Shown here one piece after another: positions 27,115-35,875 of a stretch of 64,000 nt of DNA. Each line of letters starts with the position of its first letter. The first letter of the stretch is position 1. The translations under genes were made by a program, and so were the position numbers. A model generated the notes under the pieces. The model worked only from the letters and a program-made list of their open reading frames with translations, was not told where the DNA came from and ran no database searches. The stretch covers positions 1 through 64,000 of the forward strand of contig NZ_CANMPQ010000005.1 in the NCBI RefSeq assembly GCF_947499695.1, written 5' to 3'. Source of the DNA: an uncultured Allomuricauda sp. (GTDB lineage: Bacteria; Bacteroidota; Bacteroidia; Flavobacteriales; Flavobacteriaceae).

Positions 27115-27140
27115 AAGCGGGAGGACGTCCCCTCCCGCTT
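27115..27140 (+). promoter_or_regulatory. Strong hairpin after nosZ
   Basis: AAGCGGGAGG-ACGTCC-CCTCCCGCTT is a perfect 10 bp GC-rich stem without a following T-tract. It lies 36 nt after the nosZ stop and 24 nt before the next gene. It may partly terminate transcription or protect the 3' end of the nosZ message, giving more NosZ than downstream factors. Confidence 0.55.
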
Positions 27141-27163
27141 CTTAAACCCTAGAGCATAAAAAA

Positions 27164-27763
27164 ATGAAAAAGACCTCAAAAATTGTAATGTTGATTGGAG
27201 TTTTGCTGCCATTGCTTCTGTTTGTCTTTCCCCTTTGGAAAATAACACTTGAAGCTCCGCAATATCCAACTCCTCTGGGAATGTACATCCATATCAATGA
27301 CTTTTCTGATGCAAATCCCCATGACATCAAGAATATCAATTTGATGAACCATTATGTGGGAATGAAATACATTCCGGAGGCCATCCCAGAATTTAAAATA
27401 TTTCCCATCGGTATTATTTCAACAACAATAATTGGTTTGTTGATTGCCTTCAAAGCAAAACACCGCTGGTACCTCTATTGGTTTGTACTTATGATTTTAT
27501 TAAGTACAGCCGGACTTTATGATTTCTATCTATGGGAACATGACTACGGACATGATTTAGACCCAAAGGCCATAATGAAGTTTACCAATCCAGATGGTTC
27601 CGTCATGGGCTTTCAACCCCCTCTATTTGGGTCCAAGGATATTTTAAATTTTAAAGCACATTCTTATCCCCAATTAGGAGCTTTTAGCCTGGCCCTTGGA
27701 ATGGGATTATCATTTGTTGCTTACCTCCTTGGAAAAAAGGAACTCAAAAATTCCAAAGCATGA
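27164..27763 (+). CDS. Membrane protein of the nos operon
   Basis: A 199-residue protein with four predicted membrane helices (IVMLIGVLLPLLLFVFPLW; FPIGIISTTIIGLLIAF; WYLYWFVLMILLSTAGLYDF; LGAFSLALGMGLSFVAYLL). The external loops are rich in His and Asp (HEDYGHDLD-like stretch WEHDYGHDLD), suggesting metal handling. It lies between nosZ and nosL, overlapping nosL by four bases. Proteins of this type occur in the same place in other Bacteroidota nos clusters; no function is assigned. Confidence 0.75.
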   Translation: MKKTSKIVMLIGVLLPLLLFVFPLWKITLEAPQYPTPLGMYIHINDFSDANPHDIKNINLMNHYVGMKYIPEAIPEFKIFPIGIISTTIIGLLIAFKAKHRWYLYWFVLMILLSTAGLYDFYLWEHDYGHDLDPKAIMKFTNPDGSVMGFQPPLFGSKDILNFKAHSYPQLGAFSLALGMGLSFVAYLLGKKELKNSKA

Positions 27764-28203
27764 AAAACCTAAGCGGAATTTGTTTGCTGGTCATTTTATT
27801 TGTCACCTTGTTGGTTGGTTGCAGTGTAAAACCTCAACCTATTGTCTACGGGACGGATGGTTGTCATTTTTGTAGAATGACGATTGTGGATCAACAGCAT
27901 GCCGCCCAAATGGTGACCAAGAAGGGAAAAGTATTCAAGTTTGACGCTGTCGAGTGTATGGTAAACCATTTGAAAGAATTGGATTCCAATGATATAGCAC
28001 TATACCTCTGCAATTTCTATACAGAACCGGGCAAACTCATTGATGCCACTGAAGCCACTTTCCTGATAAGTGACGGAATACCTAGCCCAATGGGTGAGTT
28101 TTTGACGGCGTTCAACACCGCTTCGGAGGCAGAACTTGAACAACAAAAACATGGTGGCCATCTATTTACATGGAATGAACTTCTTGCTGAATTGAACCCT
28201 TAA
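27760..28203 (+). CDS. nosL: NosL copper chaperone lipoprotein
   Basis: A 147-residue outer-face lipoprotein that binds Cu(I) and delivers it to the CuZ site of NosZ. Lipobox VGCSV near residue 20. The family core is seen as YGTDGCHFCRMTIVDQQHAAQMVTKKGKVFKFDAVECMV, with Cys-x2-Cys-x-Met as copper ligands. Starts within the ATGA overlap of the preceding membrane protein. Confidence 0.92.
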   Translation: MKNLSGICLLVILFVTLLVGCSVKPQPIVYGTDGCHFCRMTIVDQQHAAQMVTKKGKVFKFDAVECMVNHLKELDSNDIALYLCNFYTEPGKLIDATEATFLISDGIPSPMGEFLTAFNTASEAELEQQKHGGHLFTWNELLAELNP

Positions 28204-28217
28204 AATTTCGCAAACGG

Positions 28218-28511
28218 ATGTATATCATAAACGATAAGATAAAAGAACAAGAAACCAAAGGTTTACAGGTGAGCGCTTTGGTGAAAACAGATACCCTTGA
28301 AATATTGACTATCAGTTTGGAAAAGGACGCCACCTTTCCTGAACATACTTCCCCAAAAGATGCCCAATTAATTGTTTTGGAAGGAGATATCGATTTTCAC
28401 ATCAATCAAAAGAAGTTCGAACTGACAACTCATCAGCATTTCAATTTTCCTGCAGATGAAAAACATTGGGTAAAGGCGAACAAAAATTCCAAGTTTTTAA
28501 TTGTTCGATAA
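28218..28511 (+). CDS. Small cupin protein of the nos operon
   Basis: A 97-residue soluble protein with a single-cupin pattern: EHTSPKDAQLIVLEGDIDFHINQKKFEL and HFNFPADEKHWVKA. There is no signal peptide, so it acts in the cytoplasm. It sits between nosL and nosD with 14 and 6 nt gaps and is thus co-expressed. Not a named Nos factor; perhaps a metal- or sulfur-related accessory, but that is a guess. Confidence 0.7.
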   Translation: MYIINDKIKEQETKGLQVSALVKTDTLEILTISLEKDATFPEHTSPKDAQLIVLEGDIDFHINQKKFELTTHQHFNFPADEKHWVKANKNSKFLIVR

Positions 28512-28517
28512 ACAGCG

Positions 28518-29777
28518 ATGAAACCTCCCAAAACTATTTCAAAAACACACTCATCCGTATTCCTAGTTTTTCTTTTAGGTATGGTTTGCGGTGTGCGAGC
28601 CAAAACCATAACGGTTTGTCCTGACTGTACCGCAAATACCATTAAAAAAGGTATAGTGCTGGCATCTGATTTTGATACGCTTCTAATTAAAAAAGGTACA
28701 TATAAGGAATTCAATATTCGAGTGAATAAACCCTTAACTATAGTAGGTGAAAACTATCCAATAATAGATGGTGAAGATAAGGGTGAAATCTTTACTGTTA
28801 TTTCGGATAATGTCACTATAGACGGACTTTTCATTATTAATGTTGGTACTAGTTACACCGAAGATTATGCAGCCATTCGGGTAGTGAAAAGTAAAAACTT
28901 CCTCATTCAGAACGTGGTTTTGGAAAAGCTGTTTTTTGGTATTTATCTGGAAAAATCCAGGGATGGTAGAGTTTTTCATAATAAAATCATTGGAGATGCA
29001 GTTGAGGAATTCAACTCCGGAAATGGCATCCAACTTTGGTACAGCAAGAATATAGAAGTAGAGCAAAATATTGTGCAGCACGTGCGGGATGGTATTTATC
29101 TGGAATTTTCTGATGATATCTTGATCAAGAACAATATCAGCACAAACAATGTTCGCTATGGGCTGCATTTTATGTTCTCCAATAAAGACATCTACGAAAA
29201 CAATGTTTTCGAGAATAACGGATCTGGGGTTGCAGTAATGTTCTCCAAAGAAATAGTGATGCGAAACAACACTTTTAAAAAAAACTGGGGAGCCGCTTCC
29301 TTTGGAATGCTATTAAAAGAAATCAACGATGCCGAAATTAGTGGAAATACCTTTGAAGAAAACACAGTGGGTATAAGTATTGAAGGCTCTAACCGAATCA
29401 AATACCAAGGTAATAACTTCCTCAATAATGGTTGGGCCCTAAAAGTTAGGGGAGCCTGCTACGGAAACACATTTTCTGCCAATAATTTTCTACATAATTC
29501 TTTCGACCTTTCATACAACAGTAAGCTTAATGACAATCTTTTCAACGGAAATTTTTGGAGTGAATATACCGGCTATGACCTGAACAAAGATGGAATCGGG
29601 GACGTACCCTACCGTCCAGTAAAACTCTTCTCCTATATCGTTAATCGCACGCCGGAGACCATTGTCCTGCTGCGGAGTCTTTTTATGGATATTATCGACT
29701 TTTCGGAAAAAGTCTCTCCTGTCTTTACACCCGATGAACTTTTGGATGCAAACCCTTTAATGAAACAACTACAATGA
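28518..29777 (+). CDS. nosD: NosD periplasmic copper-processing protein
   Basis: A 419-residue secreted right-handed beta-helix protein (CASH/NosD repeats). The signal peptide is about residues 12-28. The parallel helix repeats are plain, e.g. NKPLTIVGENYPIIDG, NGIQLWYSKNIEVEQN, DGIYLEFSDDILIKNN, YGLHFMFSNKDIYENN and NAEISGNTFEENTVGIS-like units. With NosF and NosY it matures the CuZ [4Cu-2S] site. Four-base ATGA overlap with nosF. Confidence 0.94.
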   Translation: MKPPKTISKTHSSVFLVFLLGMVCGVRAKTITVCPDCTANTIKKGIVLASDFDTLLIKKGTYKEFNIRVNKPLTIVGENYPIIDGEDKGEIFTVISDNVTIDGLFIINVGTSYTEDYAAIRVVKSKNFLIQNVVLEKLFFGIYLEKSRDGRVFHNKIIGDAVEEFNSGNGIQLWYSKNIEVEQNIVQHVRDGIYLEFSDDILIKNNISTNNVRYGLHFMFSNKDIYENNVFENNGSGVAVMFSKEIVMRNNTFKKNWGAASFGMLLKEINDAEISGNTFEENTVGISIEGSNRIKYQGNNFLNNGWALKVRGACYGNTFSANNFLHNSFDLSYNSKLNDNLFNGNFWSEYTGYDLNKDGIGDVPYRPVKLFSYIVNRTPETIVLLRSLFMDIIDFSEKVSPVFTPDELLDANPLMKQLQ

Positions 29778-30469
29778 TACAGATAGATAATCTTTGCAAA
29801 CGATTTGGAAAAAACCAAGTGCTTCGAAATCTGAACCTGACCATTGAACCCAAGGGAATTGTAGCTATTTTGGGGCCAAATGGCTCGGGTAAAACCACCT
29901 TGATAAAATCAATTTTAGGTATGGTGATTCCCAATCAGGGAACCATAACAATTTCAGGTGAGAACATTCGAAACAAATGGAAATACCTTGGCGATATTGA
30001 GTATCTACCTCAAATAGCAAACTTCCCGAACAACTTAAAGGTCAGGGAACTCATTCGAATGATCAAAGATTTGCATCAACAACCTTCAAAAGAAGAAAAA
30101 CTGATATCCCTTTTTGGTTTAGAACCTTTTTTGAACAGAAAACTCTCAACCCTCTCTGGAGGGACCAAACAAAAAGTGAATATTGTCATGACCTTTATGT
30201 TCGATGGTCCATTGATTATTTTGGATGAGCCAACAACAGGATTAGATCCAGCAGCCCTAATTCAGCTAAAGCAACTTATTCAGGAAGAGAAATCAAATGG
30301 AAAAACCATTCTGGTCACTTCCCATATCATGCAATTTGTTGAGGAAGTAGCCGATGAAATCGTGTACTTATTGGAAGGAAAAATATACTTCAAAGGGAGT
30401 ATTACTGAGCTAAAAAACCTGACGCAACAAACCAATGTTGAACATGCCATAGCGGCTATAGCATCCTAA
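29774..30469 (+). CDS. nosF: NosF ABC transporter ATPase
   Basis: A 231-residue ABC ATPase that drives the NosDFY machine. Walker A GPNGSGKTT (residues 34-42), signature LSGGTKQK (about 127-134), Walker B LIILDEP (147-153) and the switch His in VTSHIMQ are present. Belongs to the family by position between nosD and nosY. Confidence 0.94.
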   Translation: MIQIDNLCKRFGKNQVLRNLNLTIEPKGIVAILGPNGSGKTTLIKSILGMVIPNQGTITISGENIRNKWKYLGDIEYLPQIANFPNNLKVRELIRMIKDLHQQPSKEEKLISLFGLEPFLNRKLSTLSGGTKQKVNIVMTFMFDGPLIILDEPTTGLDPAALIQLKQLIQEEKSNGKTILVTSHIMQFVEEVADEIVYLLEGKIYFKGSITELKNLTQQTNVEHAIAAIAS

Positions 30470-30476
30470 AAATCAT

Positions 30477-31259
30477 ATGTTTAAGATACTAAAATACAGT
30501 TTTTATGACCTCATCCGAAGCAGATGGAGTTATGTTTATTTCCTGTTCTATCTAGCCTTAGGTTTTGTGTTATTGTTCTTGAACAATGATGTTTCTAAAG
30601 CCGTCATTACCTTAATGAATGTCATCATTGTTTTGGTTCCGTTAATTGGAACAATATTCGGGGTAATGTACTATTATAACTCAAGAGAATTTACCGAACT
30701 CCTATTGGCACAACCCCTGCGACGTACTTCCATTTTCTTGGGACAATTTCTTGGAGTTGCTGGTTCTCTAGCATTGAGTTTGGTTTTGGGATTGGGCATT
30801 CCTTTTGTCATTTACGGATTGTTCCGAAGTGATGCCATATTCGATTTTACGCTTTTGTTGATTACCGGTGCCTTTTTGACCTTTATTTTTACCGCACTCT
30901 CTTTTAATATCGCACTATCCAACGAAAACAAGATAAAGGGATTTGGTTACGCTGTTCTTTTGTGGCTTTTTATGGCTGTGATATATGATGGGCTTTTTCT
31001 AATGTCCTTAATTGTCTTTGAGGAATATCCTTTGGACACCTTTTCTTTGGCCGCAACTATGCTGAATCCGATTGATTTATCCAGAACATTGATACTTCTT
31101 AAATTAGATATTTCAGCACTCTTGGGGTACACGGGAGCAGTCTTTAAAGATTTTTTTGGAACGAATAAAGGACTTGTTATTTCCTTTGTCATGCTCATGC
31201 TATGGACAATTATTCCAGTATGGAGATTAATTCGTAAAGCGAAGACCAAAGATTTCTAA
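30477..31259 (+). CDS. nosY: NosY ABC transporter permease
   Basis: A 260-residue six-helix membrane permease of the ABC-2 type (YVYFLFYLALGFVLLFLNN; VIIVLVPLIGTIFGVMYYY; LGVAGSLALSLVLGLGIPFVIYG; and others). It carries the NosY-typical segment YYYNSREFTELLLAQPLRRTSIFLGQF. It is the last gene of the nos operon; a 119 nt gap with no clear terminator follows. Confidence 0.93.
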   Translation: MFKILKYSFYDLIRSRWSYVYFLFYLALGFVLLFLNNDVSKAVITLMNVIIVLVPLIGTIFGVMYYYNSREFTELLLAQPLRRTSIFLGQFLGVAGSLALSLVLGLGIPFVIYGLFRSDAIFDFTLLLITGAFLTFIFTALSFNIALSNENKIKGFGYAVLLWLFMAVIYDGLFLMSLIVFEEYPLDTFSLAATMLNPIDLSRTLILLKLDISALLGYTGAVFKDFFGTNKGLVISFVMLMLWTIIPVWRLIRKAKTKDF

Positions 31260-31378
31260 GATAAGTTGTCATTCAGCTTAAAAATTTGAGGCGACTGTCT
31301 TTTTTCTGAGGTTATTGGTCTACAAGTAAGGATATCTTTCTTTTAATTTTCATATTTTGCTAGGGTAATTCACAGCAT

Positions 31379-33097
31379 ATGCAAATAATCGAATCTTCCC
31401 AAGTCTATGATGTCATTATTGTGGGATCAGGTGCAGGTGGTGGTATGGCCACCAAAATTCTTTCGGAAGCAGGACTTAAAGTAGCCGTAGTTGAAGCTGG
31501 GCCCTTTTTTGACCCTGCAGACCCAGAACAAATGACCCAACTTAAATGGCCTTACGAATCGCCTCGTAGGGGTGCAAGTACAACTAGACATTTTGGTGAT
31601 TTTGACTCAGCATATGGCGGATGGGAAATTGAGGGAGAACCCTATACGAATTCCGGTGATAGCGATTTTAAATGGTTTAGATCGCGAATGCTAGGGGGCC
31701 GAACCAACCATTGGGGAAGAATCTCGTTACGTTTTGGTCCCAAAGATTTCAAAAGAAAAGACCAAGATGGTTTGGGTGATAACTGGCCCATTGGTTATGA
31801 AGATGTAAAACCATACTACGACAAAGTAGACAAGTTAATAGGGGTATTTGGCACCAATGAAGGACTTCCGAATGATCCGGATGGTTTTTTTCTACCTCCT
31901 CCTAAACCTAGACTGCATGAGCTTTATTATATAAAAGGTGCACGTAAATCTAACATTCCTGTGTATCCCTCGAGAATGTCGATGCTTACCAAGAAGATAA
32001 ATAATGAACGTGGTGTCTGTTTTTACTGCGGGCAATGTTCAAGAGCTTGTCAAGTCTATGCTGATTTTTCAGCAGGTACGTGCCTTATCTTCCCCGCACA
32101 GAAAAGTGGCGGTCAGATAGATCTTTTTGTCAACTGTATGGTCCGAGAAGTGACTACTAACCAAGAAGGTAAAGCCACAGGGGTTTCCTATATCAATAAA
32201 GAAGACAGAAAAGAATACAAAATCAAAGGTAAAGTTGTTATTCTAGCTGCTTCGGCTTGCAGTTCCGCAAGAATATTGCTCAACTCCAAAAGCAATCAAC
32301 ACCCAAATGGTCTGGGCAATAGTAGTAACGTAATCGGCAAATATCTTCACGATTCCACGGGAAGCAACCTCATGGGTTTTGTTCCTGAACTCATGAATAG
32401 GGACACCTATAACGAAGATGGTGTTGGTGGTATGCATGTATACACGCCATGGTGGTTGGACAATAAAAAACTGGATTTCCCAAGAGGTTATCACATTGAA
32501 ATGTGGGGTGGTCTAGGTATGCCAAGCTATGGTTTCGGATTTAATCCAAACGCATTGAATAAGTTTTTTGGTTTACCTGTGGGAGGCTATGGTAATAACC
32601 TTAGAAAAGACATAAAAAAATATTATGGCTCCGTGGTTGGTATGGCCGGTAGAGGTGAATCTGTTCCCCAAGAGGATAACTATTGCGAAATTGATCATAC
32701 CAAAGTGGACGAATATGGTATTCCCGTCCTAAAATTCAATTATCAGTGGACAGACCATGAGATAAGGCAGGCGAAACACATGCAGGATACATTTGAGGAA
32801 ATAATCCATAACATGGGCGGTAAAGTAATCGGTGAAAAAGCTGGGAAAGATAAAAATTATGGCATTTTGGCTCCTGGTGAAATTATCCATGAGGTCGGAA
32901 CAACTCGAATGGGAGACAACAAAAAAACTTCCGTTGTAAACAAATACCAGCAAATGCATGATGTGGACAACGTGTTTATAGTTGATGCAGGGCCTTTTGT
33001 TTCCCAAGCAGATAAAAATCCAACATGGACCATATTGGCATTAGCTTGGAGGGCATCTGATTATATCGTCGAAGAACTTAAAAAGCAAAACATTTAG
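31379..33097 (+). CDS. GMC-family FAD oxidoreductase with Cys cluster
   Basis: A 572-residue FAD-dependent glucose-methanol-choline oxidoreductase. The dinucleotide-binding motif is IIVGSGAGGGMATKIL (about 13-28), with RMLGGRTNHWG (about 103-113) and the C-terminal GTTRMGDN and DAGPFVSQADKNPTWTI segments. No signal peptide is seen; export may be by hitch-hiking on the Tat partner. Residues 214-224 read Cys-x2-Cys-x2-Cys-x3-Cys with a fifth Cys at 235, a ferredoxin-like cluster. Substrate (sugar or sugar acid) is not known. The next gene starts after two bases. Confidence 0.9.
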   Translation: MQIIESSQVYDVIIVGSGAGGGMATKILSEAGLKVAVVEAGPFFDPADPEQMTQLKWPYESPRRGASTTRHFGDFDSAYGGWEIEGEPYTNSGDSDFKWFRSRMLGGRTNHWGRISLRFGPKDFKRKDQDGLGDNWPIGYEDVKPYYDKVDKLIGVFGTNEGLPNDPDGFFLPPPKPRLHELYYIKGARKSNIPVYPSRMSMLTKKINNERGVCFYCGQCSRACQVYADFSAGTCLIFPAQKSGGQIDLFVNCMVREVTTNQEGKATGVSYINKEDRKEYKIKGKVVILAASACSSARILLNSKSNQHPNGLGNSSNVIGKYLHDSTGSNLMGFVPELMNRDTYNEDGVGGMHVYTPWWLDNKKLDFPRGYHIEMWGGLGMPSYGFGFNPNALNKFFGLPVGGYGNNLRKDIKKYYGSVVGMAGRGESVPQEDNYCEIDHTKVDEYGIPVLKFNYQWTDHEIRQAKHMQDTFEEIIHNMGGKVIGEKAGKDKNYGILAPGEIIHEVGTTRMGDNKKTSVVNKYQQMHDVDNVFIVDAGPFVSQADKNPTWTILALAWRASDYIVEELKKQNI

Positions 33098-33099
33098 CC

Positions 33100-33813
33100 A
33101 TGGATAGAAGAAAAAGTTTAAAATCTATTTTGTTAGGAGGAGTTGCTAGCGGATTGGCGGTCCATGGATGTAAACCACAATCCGAATCTGTTAGTGAGGA
33201 GGTAGTTCCGTTTAAAAGTTTCACCTATGGGAGAACGCCGAAAGAACAAGAGCGTGACCAAGAACTTTTGGCAGAAGTATTTTTCAATGATCACGAAATG
33301 GAAACGATAACGGTTCTTTGCGATTTGATTTTGCCAGCTTCTGATGAATATGGCAGTGCAACTGACGCAGAAGTACCCGATTTTATAGAGTTCATGGTCA
33401 AGGACATCCCGGAGTTACAGATTCCTATTCGAGGTGGACTTATGTGGCTAGACCACAAATGCAACACCGATAACAATACTATCTTTAAATCAGCCACTGT
33501 TGATCAACAAAAGATCATATTGGATACCATCGCATTCCCTGACCCAGAAGTTCCTGAGGAAGAACAACCTTTGGAAGTTCAATTTTTCTCTACAATGCGT
33601 AATCTAACGCTTTCTGGCTACTATACTACAAAAATGGGCATTGAAGAACTTGGCTATAAAGGCAACATGCCCAATGTATGGAACGGTGTCCCGGACGAAG
33701 TACTAGCCAAGCATGATGTATCCTACGATGAAGAATGGCTGGCCAAATGCGTAGACCAGAGCAAAAGAGCAGTTATTGCTGAATGGGATGAAAATGGCAA
33801 TCTTCTGACCTAA
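33100..33813 (+). CDS. Gluconate 2-dehydrogenase subunit 3 family protein
   Basis: A 237-residue small partner of the GMC dehydrogenase. The N-terminus MDRRKSLKSILLGGVASG is Tat-like (twin Arg) and is followed by a lipobox-like AVHGC (about residues 20-24), so it may be a Tat-exported lipoprotein carrying the flavoprotein out of the cytoplasm. The domain core has LCDLILPASDEYGSATDAEVPDF. The usual cytochrome c third subunit is missing here. Confidence 0.88.
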   Translation: MDRRKSLKSILLGGVASGLAVHGCKPQSESVSEEVVPFKSFTYGRTPKEQERDQELLAEVFFNDHEMETITVLCDLILPASDEYGSATDAEVPDFIEFMVKDIPELQIPIRGGLMWLDHKCNTDNNTIFKSATVDQQKIILDTIAFPDPEVPEEEQPLEVQFFSTMRNLTLSGYYTTKMGIEELGYKGNMPNVWNGVPDEVLAKHDVSYDEEWLAKCVDQSKRAVIAEWDENGNLLT

Positions 33814-33847
33814 TCGATTACTCATCATAATTTGTTTAAAATCCCTA

Positions 33848-33877
33848 TTGGAACAAGTTAAATTTTAACGATATTTG
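33848..33877 (+). promoter_or_regulatory. tRNA-Leu promoter
   Basis: TTG at 33848-33850, a 19 bp spacer, and GATATTTG at 33870-33877 (one mismatch to TAnnTTTG). The tRNA starts 15 nt later. Confidence 0.6.
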
Positions 33878-33891
33878 CCCGCAAATTCTAT

Positions 33892-33975
33892 GCCCACGTG
33901 GTGGAATTGGTAGACACGCTACCTTGAGGGGGTAGTGTTCGAAAGGACGTGCTGGTTCGACTCCAGTCGTGGGCA
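33892..33975 (+). tRNA. tRNA-Leu (anticodon GAG)
   Basis: An 84 nt class II tRNA with long variable arm. The acceptor pairs GCCCACG with CGTGGGC, discriminator A at 33975. The anticodon stem is CTACC/GGTAG with loop TTGAGGG, giving GAG at 33926-33928. CCA is not encoded. The prophage begins just beyond the 3' end, so this tRNA is the likely integration target. Confidence 0.95.
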
Positions 33976-33982
33976 CTTTTAC

Positions 33983-34028
33983 TATTGATAATCAATAAGT
34001 TACGAGTTTAGGGGAAAGATTGGGGAAA
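33983..34028. other. Candidate left attachment region
   Basis: Eight bases after tRNA-Leu lies the inverted repeat TATTGAT-A-ATCAATA (33983-33997), followed by a direct repeat GGGGAAA at 34011-34017 and 34022-34028, one helical turn apart. These could be integrase core and arm sites. No matching copy can be checked at the other end, which is outside the window. Confidence 0.35.
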
Positions 34029-34086
34029 TATTTTCCTAGTTTTCCCTTTTTTTTATCTAAAATAATCCTAAGATCATATTCAGTCT

Positions 34087-34683
34087 TTAATTGATTGGTG
34101 CGGTCAATCCTGAATTAATAGCCGCTAAAATCAGAACTATTGTTAAGGCTAAAATTGATGGAACAAAAGCTTTGATGAGTTGACCTCTTGACCATAAATA
34201 TGCTACGCCTGCCAATGAATAAACAATCATCTGGGTAATCAAGGCCGTATTCCAATAAAAGTATTTTCCATTAAAAAAATACAACAGAACAAAAGTCCAA
34301 TAAATGGACAAAAATCCAATTAAATTATCTCTTCTCCCTACTTGATCAAAAGCATAGGCAAGAAAAACCGTTCTTATGGACGGAATAACAAACACTAACA
34401 TGTTAATAATGTAAAAGTCTATAAAATAAACATCATAGCTTAACCCTAGAAATTCGGCAAACGACCTAAAATGAATTGATATATATGTCCGATAAAAAGT
34501 AATCCCTTCAAGGATAAAGCCCTTCCATTTAAAAACTGTATCAGATAATGAAGTAATGGAGCTTAAGGTGACAAAGAAAGATACCCCTAAAATAACTTTG
34601 GATAGAAGTGATTTCTCACCCCATTCATCAATTAATTCATCAAAATCTGCTTTTAATCCCATATTTAATACTTGGTTACCCAT
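34087..34683 (-). CDS. Hypothetical multi-pass membrane protein at prophage edge
   Basis: A 198-residue protein with about five hydrophobic helices (e.g. SKVILGVSFFVTLSSITSL; FYIINMLVFVIPSIRTVFLAYA; FLSIYWTFVLLYFF; MIVYSLAGVAYLW; FVPSILALTIVLILAAI). I do not recognise a family. Its place between the attachment site and SRAP is the cargo position of a prophage, so it may serve the lysogen (for example exclusion of other phages), but this is inference. Confidence 0.55.
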   Translation of the reverse strand: MGNQVLNMGLKADFDELIDEWGEKSLLSKVILGVSFFVTLSSITSLSDTVFKWKGFILEGITFYRTYISIHFRSFAEFLGLSYDVYFIDFYIINMLVFVIPSIRTVFLAYAFDQVGRRDNLIGFLSIYWTFVLLYFFNGKYFYWNTALITQMIVYSLAGVAYLWSRGQLIKAFVPSILALTIVLILAAINSGLTAPIN

Positions 34684-34705
34684 TCCTGTGTTAACCAGTT
34701 CCCTA

Positions 34706-34966
34706 TCAATCCCAAGGATCTTTTTCGACTGTGATATGCGCTCCGTTATACCTGGACATTGCTTCAGAATGTTCCATTGCCTTTAAATTCATTTCTTCGG
34801 TCCTTCTGTCCACCGAAAGTTCGAAATATAAAGAAGCACTTTTATCAAGGAACAGATAGCAGTCGTGCAGTTCATCTTTATAGGAATCCATTTTTATTCC
34901 ATGTTCCCAGAAGTATTCAAACTGGGCTTCTCTTGACATGCTTTCAAATTGGTGTACATCCATCAT
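34706..34966 (-). CDS. Hypothetical 86-residue protein
   Basis: An acidic soluble protein (MMDVHQFESMSREAQFEYFWEHG...) with predicted helices and no known family. It overlaps the SRAP gene's stop by four bases (ATGA type), so it is translated with SRAP. Cargo module of the prophage. Confidence 0.55.
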   Translation of the reverse strand: MMDVHQFESMSREAQFEYFWEHGIKMDSYKDELHDCYLFLDKSASLYFELSVDRRTEEMNLKAMEHSEAMSRYNGAHITVEKDPWD

Positions 34967-35793
34967 TCTTGGTTAAATAGGTCTTTCGGTATTGGTTTGT
35001 TCTCGTAATCTATCTCTATTTCTTCGTGGTGTACAGGGGTTGTGATATCCTCCCTGTTAGAGTCTACTTTGGTTTTGTAAAGATCCCTACTTATTGGCTG
35101 TGCAAACAAGGATTCATCAGGCATATCTGTAGAGATAATATGCTCAAGGTCATTTCTTTTGCTGGAATTGTCCAACCAACCTTCTACTTGTTCGTCACCT
35201 AGTATAACAGGTCTTCTTTTCTTGGTGTGGTGGATCTTTGCGAATAAAGGTGTTGCTTCCCTGGTTATTATGGAAAAGGTCACATGACCGTCATTCGTGA
35301 ACTCATATATTCCGGCAAGCTTAGTTATCTCTTTATCCCTTCGTTCGAAAAAGAACGGTATCGAAAATTCTTTTCCTTTCTTTGGTTTTACCCTATAAGG
35401 CTCAAAAAATCCAGTAACCGGAACAACACATCTTCTATGTAAGGCACTATCCTTGTACATCTGGGAAACAAAAAGCTTATCATCTCTTGCATTCAGTCCA
35501 GACCCGTAACCTATGGTTTTCTTATAATACTCGGCTGCTTCCTCGCCTTTCTCCCATCTAGGTATCAGTCCCCACATAATCGGAGTAAGAAATTTAGGAT
35601 TCTCCTGTGGTTGGATGAGCATCAGCGGATGTTCTGAAACTTTCGTCCCACCTGCCATGAATTGTTTAGCGAACCCATTGATATGGAACCTAGCCAGATC
35701 ATTGTCATCAAGGAATTCAGGGAGCTTGGCAATAGCGTTCATTGCCTTCTCTATCTGAATGACTTTTCTTGATTGTGCGGTTGCGTAGCACAT
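34963..35793 (-). CDS. SOS response-associated peptidase (SRAP/YedK, HMCES family)
   Basis: A 276-residue SRAP protein, which forms a covalent thiazolidine link to abasic sites in single-stranded DNA. The catalytic Cys2 follows the start Met directly. The other active-site residues are recognisable: Asn101 in LNARDD, Glu131 in FFEP, and His188 in IHHTKKRRPVIL. Its presence in a prophage suggests protection of phage or host ssDNA from abasic damage. The gene is next to the lysis end and far from the replication genes. Confidence 0.92.
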   Translation of the reverse strand: MCYATAQSRKVIQIEKAMNAIAKLPEFLDDNDLARFHINGFAKQFMAGGTKVSEHPLMLIQPQENPKFLTPIMWGLIPRWEKGEEAAEYYKKTIGYGSGLNARDDKLFVSQMYKDSALHRRCVVPVTGFFEPYRVKPKKGKEFSIPFFFERRDKEITKLAGIYEFTNDGHVTFSIITREATPLFAKIHHTKKRRPVILGDEQVEGWLDNSSKRNDLEHIISTDMPDESLFAQPISRDLYKTKVDSNREDITTPVHHEEIEIDYENKPIPKDLFNQE

Positions 35794-35875
35794 TGTTTTG
35801 AGGTTGAAAAACCAAGTTAGAAAAAAACTTTAACTTTTCAATATTGGAATCTTTACATATTTTTGGATTTATTCC

